NCBI GenBank assembly: GCA_031256675.1
Contig: JAIRQC010000111.1
Location: forward strand, 1 to 33,474
Direction: 5' to 3'
From: Rikenellaceae bacterium
GTDB taxonomy: Bacteria; Bacteroidota; Bacteroidia; Bacteroidales; Rikenellaceae
Length of the DNA: 33,474 nt
The notes under the pieces were generated by a model. The model saw nothing but the letters and a program-made list of their open reading frames with translations, had not been told where the DNA came from and did no database searches. Shown one piece after another: positions 27,497 through 33,474 of the stretch; position 1 is the first letter of the stretch; each line of letters starts with the position of its first letter. The translations under genes and the position numbers were made by a program.

Positions 27497-27504
27497 TAAC
27501 TTTG
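27497..27504 (+). promoter_or_regulatory. Candidate -7 element (TAACTTTG) for the divergent hypothetical gene
   Basis: TAnnTTTG ending 4 nt before the ATG at 27509. Confidence 0.5.
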
Positions 27505-27508
27505 CGCA

Positions 27509-29059
27509 ATGACAAACGGAACTGAGAAACAGGAGGCGATATTCGAGCTTATCAAGTGCATGAGCAAGGCCGAGAAGCGCAATTTCAAACTTTATGCCGG
27601 ACGGCTTGCGGCCAGCGAGGGGTCGAAGTTCATCGCCCTGTTCAACTATCTTGATTCGGTCGCCGAATACGACGAGGCCCGCGTGCTGAAAAACTGCCCC
27701 GTCAAGAAGGAGCAGCTGCCCAACATGAAGGCCCACCTCTACAAACAGATACTGGTCAGCATCAAACTGTTGAATGCCCGCCACTCGCTGCTGATGCAGC
27801 TGCGCGAGCAGGTCGACTTTGCCCGCATACTCTACGACAAGGGGCTCTACAAGCAGAGCGCCAAGGCCATCGACAAGATCATGCCGCAGGCGCGCGAGCT
27901 GTTGCAGCACACCATCCTGCTCGACGCCGTCGCGCTCGAAAAGCAAATTGCCGAGGCCAACAACTCCTCGTCCGACAGCGCCTCGACCTTCGACTCCCAC
28001 CTCGAGCTGACCAACGCCGTCTGCAACTCGATCAACTCCGAGGAGCGTCTGTTGGAGATCGCCTCGCAGCTCTTCTCACTCCACCTTAAACTGGGTTACG
28101 CCCGTTCGAACAAGGATCTCGAACTGATAACCCAATATTTTGGCCCGCGGCTCAAGCAGTTCGCCGGAATGCGCCTCAATTTTCTCGAGCGGGTCTATTT
28201 CTGCCAGGCGATGGCATGGTATCACTACATTCGCCACAACTTTCTCGACACCTACAAGTTCGCCTCGCGCTGGGTAGCCCTGTTCGACGGCAACCCCCGC
28301 ATGAAGGAGCTCATGTATGACAGCTTTCTGAAAGGTTACTCGCACATTCTCGACGGGCTGTTCTTCATGCGCAAGTACCGGCTGTTCACGGCGCGGCTGC
28401 GCAAGTTCGAGATGGAGTGCAGCGTGGTGGGCAACATCAACGACAACGCGGTGATCATCTCGCGCCAGATACTCTATGCCGGACGCATGAACCGCCACTT
28501 CATGGAGGGCACGTTCACGCAGGGCATTGCGACGGTCGACAGGGTAGACAAGCTGCTGGAGCGGTTCAGCCAGCAGATCCCGCTGCACAACAAGATGCTG
28601 CTCAATTACAAGGCGGCCTGCATCTATTTCGGCGCGGGGCGTTACACGGAGTGCATGAGCTATCTCGACCGCATCACCGAGACACGCAACCCCCAGATAC
28701 GCCGCGACCTGCAATGCTACGCCAAGATGCTCTGCCTGATCGGCTCCTACGAGGCCGGCGTCGACCACAACATGGAATACCACATCCGCTCGGTGTATGC
28801 TTTCATTGTGAAGGCCAACGACATGCACCGTGTGCAAAAGGAGTTGCTGGCCTTTCTCAAACGTCTGGGCGCCATCTACCAGACCGACCTCAAAGAGGAG
28901 CTGCGCGAGCTGTTCCTGCGGCTCAAGGCGCTCGAAAGCGACCCTGACGAGCGGCGCACCTTCCTCTATCTCGACCTGCTCTCGTGGCTCGAAAGCAAGA
29001 TCACCGGACGGAGCATCGAGGAGATAATCCGCACGAAGTTCGCCGCGAGCAGGAAATAG
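27509..29059 (+). CDS. Conserved alpha-helical hypothetical protein (TPR-like)
   Basis: 516 aa ORF, consistent codon use, helical-repeat character; no catalytic motif recognised. Confidence 0.8.
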   Translation: MTNGTEKQEAIFELIKCMSKAEKRNFKLYAGRLAASEGSKFIALFNYLDSVAEYDEARVLKNCPVKKEQLPNMKAHLYKQILVSIKLLNARHSLLMQLREQVDFARILYDKGLYKQSAKAIDKIMPQARELLQHTILLDAVALEKQIAEANNSSSDSASTFDSHLELTNAVCNSINSEERLLEIASQLFSLHLKLGYARSNKDLELITQYFGPRLKQFAGMRLNFLERVYFCQAMAWYHYIRHNFLDTYKFASRWVALFDGNPRMKELMYDSFLKGYSHILDGLFFMRKYRLFTARLRKFEMECSVVGNINDNAVIISRQILYAGRMNRHFMEGTFTQGIATVDRVDKLLERFSQQIPLHNKMLLNYKAACIYFGAGRYTECMSYLDRITETRNPQIRRDLQCYAKMLCLIGSYEAGVDHNMEYHIRSVYAFIVKANDMHRVQKELLAFLKRLGAIYQTDLKEELRELFLRLKALESDPDERRTFLYLDLLSWLESKITGRSIEEIIRTKFAASRK

Positions 29060-29158
29060 TGACTATGGGGGATTCCCCCTGCCTGTCGTCGGAGGGGGCG
29101 GTGCGAACAAAAAAACGGCTTCGGCAAAAAAACAGGACAAACTCTTCGGGAAAAATGC

Positions 29159-29166
29159 TACTTTTG
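29159..29166 (+). promoter_or_regulatory. Candidate -7 element (TACTTTTG) upstream of plsC
   Basis: TAnnTTTG match; no clear -33 TTG. Confidence 0.35.
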
Positions 29167-29203
29167 CACGATAAATCCGCGCCGGCCCGAAAAATATCCG
29201 TTT

Positions 29204-29278
29204 CGTCATTGCGAGGGCCCCGGCCCGAAGCGGCACTGAAAACAGATCGCTTCACCGCCGGGTTCGCAATGGCGACGG
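29204..29278. repeat. REP-like interspersed element in the plsC leader
   Basis: CGTCATTGCGAGGGCCCCGGCCCGAAGCGG...GGGTTCGCAATGGCGACGG. Confidence 0.6.
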
Positions 29279-29302
29279 ACAGGCGCATTTAACCTGCACT
29301 CC

Positions 29303-30004
29303 ATGCTTATCGGCACACTGTTTTACTATGTCGTTTTTGTCGTCGCGACGCTGATTTTTTTCGTCGTTTCGTTCGTCCAGTTCGTTCTGGTGCGCCCGTT
29401 CGACCGCAACCGCAAGATGCTGCACTGGATGTGGCGGCTCTGGTCGCGCGCCATCTACACCCTCAATCCGCTGTGGCGCGTGCGGGTCGAGGGGCGCGAG
29501 AATGTCGTGCGCGGCGAGAACTACGTCGTGACGGCCAACCACTGCTCGATGCTCGACATCCCGCTGCTCTACCGCCTGCCGCTGCGCTTCAAATGGGTGT
29601 CGAAGGCCGAGGCGTTGAAAATTCCCTTTTTCGGGGCGATATTGTGGATGCAGGGGGACATAGTCATACGCCGCGGGGTGGCTGCCGACGCACGGAAAAT
29701 GATCGAGCAGGGGACGCAGATGCTGCATAACAGGTTCTCGGTGGCGATATTTCCGGAGGGGACGCGCTCGCACGACGGACGGATCCACCGCTTCAAGGAG
29801 GGGGCTTTCGTGCTGGCACTGAACGCAGGGGCGAGGGTGCTGCCGGTGGTTACGGAGGGCACGGGCAGCGTCTCGCAGGGCTGGAAACTCAGGATGCCTC
29901 ACCGCTTCAACATAAAAATACTGCCGCCGGTGGACATAAGCGGGATGACGCCGCGACAGGCCGCCGACCGGATACAAAAGATAATGGAGAAAGAACAGAT
30001 ATGA
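29303..30004 (+). CDS. plsC: 1-acyl-sn-glycerol-3-phosphate acyltransferase (PlsC family)
   Basis: [11 protein letters not shown] (HX4D) and FPEGTRS motifs; N-terminal TM. Confidence 0.9.
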   Translation: MLIGTLFYYVVFVVATLIFFVVSFVQFVLVRPFDRNRKMLHWMWRLWSRAIYTLNPLWRVRVEGRENVVRGENYVVTANHCSMLDIPLLYRLPLRFKWVSKAEALKIPFFGAILWMQGDIVIRRGVAADARKMIEQGTQMLHNRFSVAIFPEGTRSHDGRIHRFKEGAFVLALNAGARVLPVVTEGTGSVSQGWKLRMPHRFNIKILPPVDISGMTPRQAADRIQKIMEKEQI

Positions 30005-31845
30005 ACGCAGCAGCAGCATACACCGAGGACAATATCCGGACGCTCGACTGGCAGGAGCACATTCGCCGCCGTCCGGGTATGTACATCGGCAAACTCGGCG
30101 ATGGAACATCCTACGACGACGGCATTTACATCCTGATCAAGGAGGCGCTCGACAACTCGATCGACGAGTATATGATGGGCTTCGGAAAGGCCATCGACCT
30201 CACGATCGAGGATGGCGCGGTGACGGTGCGCGATTACGGGCGGGGCATTCCGCTGGGCAAACTCGCCGACGTGGCCTCGAAGATGAACACGGGGGCCAAG
30301 TACGACTCGAAGGCCTTCAAAAAGTCAGTCGGACTTAACGGCGTGGGTATCAAGGCGGTGAACGCGCTTTCGAGCAGCTTTACGATCCGCAGCGTGCGCG
30401 AGGGCGAGGCGCGGAGCGTGTCGTTCGCCGAGGGGATCATGACCTCGGAGCTGAGCGAGAGCGGCCTCAAAGAGAAGAACGGCACGACGGTCAGCTTCTG
30501 CGCCGACAGGACGCTCTTCGGCGAGTATCGCTACAATTTCGACTACGTTGAGGCGATGGTACGCAACTACACCTACCTCAACGCCGGGCTGACCATCAAC
30601 TTCAACGGCGTGCCGTACATATCGAAGAACGGACTGCTCGACCTGCTCAACGAGAACATGTCCGAAGAGCCGCTCTATCAGCCGATCCACCTCGCAGGCG
30701 AGGATATAGAGGTGGTGATAACCCACGGCACGGGCTACGGCGAGACCTACTTTTCGTTCGTCAACGGCCAGCACACCACCCAGGGCGGAACCCATCAGGC
30801 CGCCTTCCGCGAGGGGCTGGGCAAGACCATCAAGGAGTTCTTCCGCAAGGATTACGACCCGGCAGACATCCGCACGTCGATCATCGCCGCCATCTCGGTC
30901 AAGGTCGAGGAGCCGCTGTTCGAGTCGCAGACCAAAACCAAGCTGGGTTCGAAGGACATGGGCCCCGACGGCCCCTCGGTGCGCAACTTCATAGTCGACT
31001 TCCTCAAAGGGCAGCTCGACAACTACCTCCACAAGCACCCCTCGACAGCCGAGACGCTGGGCAGGAAAATTCAGGATAACGAAAAGGAACGCAAGGCCAT
31101 CTCGGGCATCCAGAAGAAGGCCCGCGAGATGGCCAAAAAGGTGAGCCTCAACAACAAAAAGCTGCGCGACTGCCGCATTCACCTCGGCGACAAGAGCGAG
31201 CGCAACGAGGAGTCGATGCTCTTCATCACCGAGGGCAACTCGGCCAGCGGGTCGATCACCAAGAGCCGCGACGTCAACACGCAGGCCGTCTTCTCGCTGC
31301 GTGGCAAGCCGCTCAACTGCTTCGGCAAGACCAAAAAGCTGGTCTACGAGAACGAGGAGTTCAACCTGTTGCAGGCGGCGCTGAACATTGAGGAGGGGAT
31401 GGACGACCTGCGCTACAACCGCGTAATAATCGCCACCGACGCCGACGTGGACGGAATGCACATCCGCCTGCTGCTGATGACCTTCTTCCTGCAATTCTTT
31501 CCCGACGTCATACGCCAAGGCCACCTCTACGTGCTGCAAACCCCGCTGTTCCGCGTGCGCAACAGGCAGACGACCATATACTGTTACAGCGAGGAGGAGC
31601 GCATGAAAGCCATCGCCTCGCTGGGCAAAAACCCCGAGATCACACGCTTCAAAGGGTTGGGAGAGATCTCGCCCGACGAGTTCAAGGAGTTCATCGGCGA
31701 GAACATGCGCCTCGAAAAGGTGCGCCTCACAAAGGACGACCCAATTCACGACATGCTCGAATTTTACATGGGCAACAACACCTTCGAGCGGCAGGACTTC
31801 ATCATCGACAACCTGCGCATCGAGGCCGATTATGTCGAGGAGTGA
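30001..31845 (+). CDS. parE: Type IIA topoisomerase subunit B, ParE-like
   Basis: [63 protein letters not shown] overlap with plsC. Confidence 0.9.
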   Translation: MNAAAAYTEDNIRTLDWQEHIRRRPGMYIGKLGDGTSYDDGIYILIKEALDNSIDEYMMGFGKAIDLTIEDGAVTVRDYGRGIPLGKLADVASKMNTGAKYDSKAFKKSVGLNGVGIKAVNALSSSFTIRSVREGEARSVSFAEGIMTSELSESGLKEKNGTTVSFCADRTLFGEYRYNFDYVEAMVRNYTYLNAGLTINFNGVPYISKNGLLDLLNENMSEEPLYQPIHLAGEDIEVVITHGTGYGETYFSFVNGQHTTQGGTHQAAFREGLGKTIKEFFRKDYDPADIRTSIIAAISVKVEEPLFESQTKTKLGSKDMGPDGPSVRNFIVDFLKGQLDNYLHKHPSTAETLGRKIQDNEKERKAISGIQKKAREMAKKVSLNNKKLRDCRIHLGDKSERNEESMLFITEGNSASGSITKSRDVNTQAVFSLRGKPLNCFGKTKKLVYENEEFNLLQAALNIEEGMDDLRYNRVIIATDADVDGMHIRLLLMTFFLQFFPDVIRQGHLYVLQTPLFRVRNRQTTIYCYSEEERMKAIASLGKNPEITRFKGLGEISPDEFKEFIGENMRLEKVRLTKDDPIHDMLEFYMGNNTFERQDFIIDNLRIEADYVEE

Positions 31846-31858
31846 GTGGCGAGTTAGG

Positions 31859-31877
31859 CGGCCTTTCGGGCTGTTTT
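31859..31877 (+). terminator. Possible intrinsic terminator after parE
   Basis: CGGCC-TTTCG-GGCTG then TTTT; short stem with one G-U. Confidence 0.4.
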
Positions 31878-32543
31878 CGGGGTTGTTTGGGGTTCAGCTT
31901 CTGGGCCGTTTTTGGTTTTGCTTTCGGCCTCGCTTTTAGCCCGCAGCCGGCGGAGGCGCTATCCACGCCGGCGTGGACGTAACGGGCAATCCGTTTTTCG
32001 ATAAATTGCCGCAGGTGAGGACACTGCGCGAGGAGTTGACCGTCCGTCCCACGGGGACAGGATAGGGTTGGCGCGGCCTGTCTGCTGCATAACATGGGCG
32101 CGGGACTTGTCGGGCAGCGTTACGCCTCTCCTGTGGAGTGTTGGCGTTTGCTTTCCGAGGGGGGCGACGGGCAGAGAAAGCCGGGGCAGGATGTGCTGTC
32201 GGCGAGTCTCGCGCACAACGGCAAGTCGTTGAGCTTCTCCCGCGAGAAGCCGCGCCGACGGATGGAACAGGGTGGACGAGGTACTGATACCAACAGTCCA
32301 CAGGAGAGGGCGCACGTGGTATTTCGCGAAGGTGTGCCTGCCCGACGGGAGTATCGAAGTTCGAAGTGCGCTATGCGGTGTGCAGTTGTTGCACTGCCGA
32401 GTAGGGCGACCGGACTGCGCCCGTCATCTGTCGTGCCGTTCGACGCCGGTGACGGCCTGTTCGGGCAAGCGGCACGGACAAAGGCACAAGAAATCGAGGA
32501 TTCCGCCACCGAAGCCGCAGGGGATGCTAACGTCCGAGGCATT

Positions 32544-32573
32544 TTGATTTTTCAGATCCAATTCCTAATTTTG
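32544..32573 (+). promoter_or_regulatory. Bacteroidetes sigma-ABfr-type promoter for the ECF sigma gene
   Basis: TTG (32544-32546) - N19 - TAATTTTG (32566-32573). Confidence 0.7.
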
Positions 32574-32654
32574 ACCGCATATTCCCGTAATGGTGCGCCT
32601 GCAAAGGCCGGACTGCGGATAACAGGATCAGGATTTACGGGCAAACAACCGACA

Positions 32655-33185
32655 ATGACGCCACCGAGAGATGACATAACTTTGCTCGAACTTGTCGCCG
32701 GTGGGGATGAAGCGGCTTTCAAGGAGTTGTTCGACGGTTATTTTCTGCCGCTGTGCCGATATATGTACCTGTATGTCAACGACAAGTCCGCTGCGGAAGA
32801 CATGACAACCGATATTTTCATGAACCTGTGGGCGGTAAGAGGAAAATTACGAATACACACCTCTTTCAAATCATACCTGTTTCGTGCGGCCAGAAACCGG
32901 TGCCTGAATTTCATGCGTGACAATCGGCGTAACTCCGCCATCGACGGGATAGATCAGGGGTTCGACGACGATTCCTTTCTCGAGGCGGAAGAGTTGTCGT
33001 ATATTATAGAAAAAGCCGTATCGGGCCTGCCCGACAAATGCCGCGAGGTTTATACGCTCAGCCGCGAGCAGGAGTTGACCAACAGGGAGATAGCAGACAG
33101 GCTCAAAATCTCAATCAAAACGGTCGAAGCCCAGATCGGCAAAGCCCTGCGAAATCTCAGAAAACTGCTGAGGGAGTATTATTAA
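32655..33185 (+). CDS. ECF-subfamily RNA polymerase sigma-70 factor
   Basis: DEAAFKELFDGYFLPLCRYMY (sigma2) and LPDKCREVYTLSREQELTNREIADRLKISIKTVEAQIGKALRNLRKLL (sigma4). Start placed at 32655, not 32094, because the promoter lies at 32544-32573. Confidence 0.9.
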   Translation: MTPPRDDITLLELVAGGDEAAFKELFDGYFLPLCRYMYLYVNDKSAAEDMTTDIFMNLWAVRGKLRIHTSFKSYLFRAARNRCLNFMRDNRRNSAIDGIDQGFDDDSFLEAEELSYIIEKAVSGLPDKCREVYTLSREQELTNREIADRLKISIKTVEAQIGKALRNLRKLLREYY

Positions 33186-33474
33186 TACAAATTGGGGTTT
33201 ATCTCTATTATATTTGTTTTTATGGTTTTTGCAAGCATTTGGGCGAAAAAATGATTATGAAAGGCAAAAAAAGTTCAGGGCGCAGGGCAATGCGCCTTGA
33301 AATGGCAGGGGAGTGAAATATGTTTACCGGATTAAGGCATTGTTTCGGGGTCGGAATTTGAATACGTCGGACAGGAGAGAGAGTAAGGCTTGTTGTGCTT
33401 GATGACGGCAAACATCCTCTTGCGACCAACTTTGACCGCAAAACATTGATAACAAGCATTTTATTCTTGCCGTC

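Noticed and set aside
30325-31749. 474-aa minus-strand ORF
   Set aside because: Antisense to parE; shadow ORF.
31962-31977. 16-bp perfect palindrome TCCACGCCGGCGTGGA
   Set aside because: Isolated in non-coding DNA after parE; could be a binding site, but nothing else supports a function.
31802-32095. 97-aa minus-strand ORF with Lys/Pro-rich histone-H1-like tail
   Set aside because: Tail arises from a G/T-rich low-complexity stretch after parE; the ORF overlaps the parE 3' end antisense and has no homologous start.
32094-32654. N-terminal extension of the ECF sigma ORF
   Set aside because: Sigma region 2 begins just after 32655 and a good promoter lies at 32544-32573, so the upstream frame is not part of the gene.

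Overview
The window is a Bacteroidales-like chromosomal segment. I infer this from family content and from TTG-N19/20-TAnnTTTG promoters; taxonomy was not tested. Features found: (i) an M20 peptidase (ArgE-like). (ii) An integration scar: an N-terminal tyrosine recombinase fragment, a 3' tRNA fragment and about 1.2 kb of repeat-rich non-coding DNA. (iii) A co-directional 10.4 kb locus: porin, imelysin lipoprotein, small 4-TM protein, methyltransferase, DUF1111-like di-heme lipoprotein, porin, mono-heme lipoprotein, two-part Rid/chorismatase-like protein, and CcsBA cytochrome c synthase. (iv) A TrmH-type RNA methyltransferase. (v) A minus-strand TonB-energising cluster (exbB-exbD-exbD-tonB-small TM-tonB2-PstS-like-TPR). 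Its exbB has one in-frame TGA and its tonB is duplicated. (vi) A repeat-rich non-coding kilobase, then cspA. (vii) purM divergent from a conserved hypothetical gene. (viii) plsC-parE. (ix) An ECF sigma factor. The items most worth follow-up are the imelysin/di-heme/CcsBA locus, the TGA-interrupted exbB, the covarying hairpins (tonB stop codons, cspA leader) and several short tandem arrays. Family calls come from reading motifs by eye; no searches were run.
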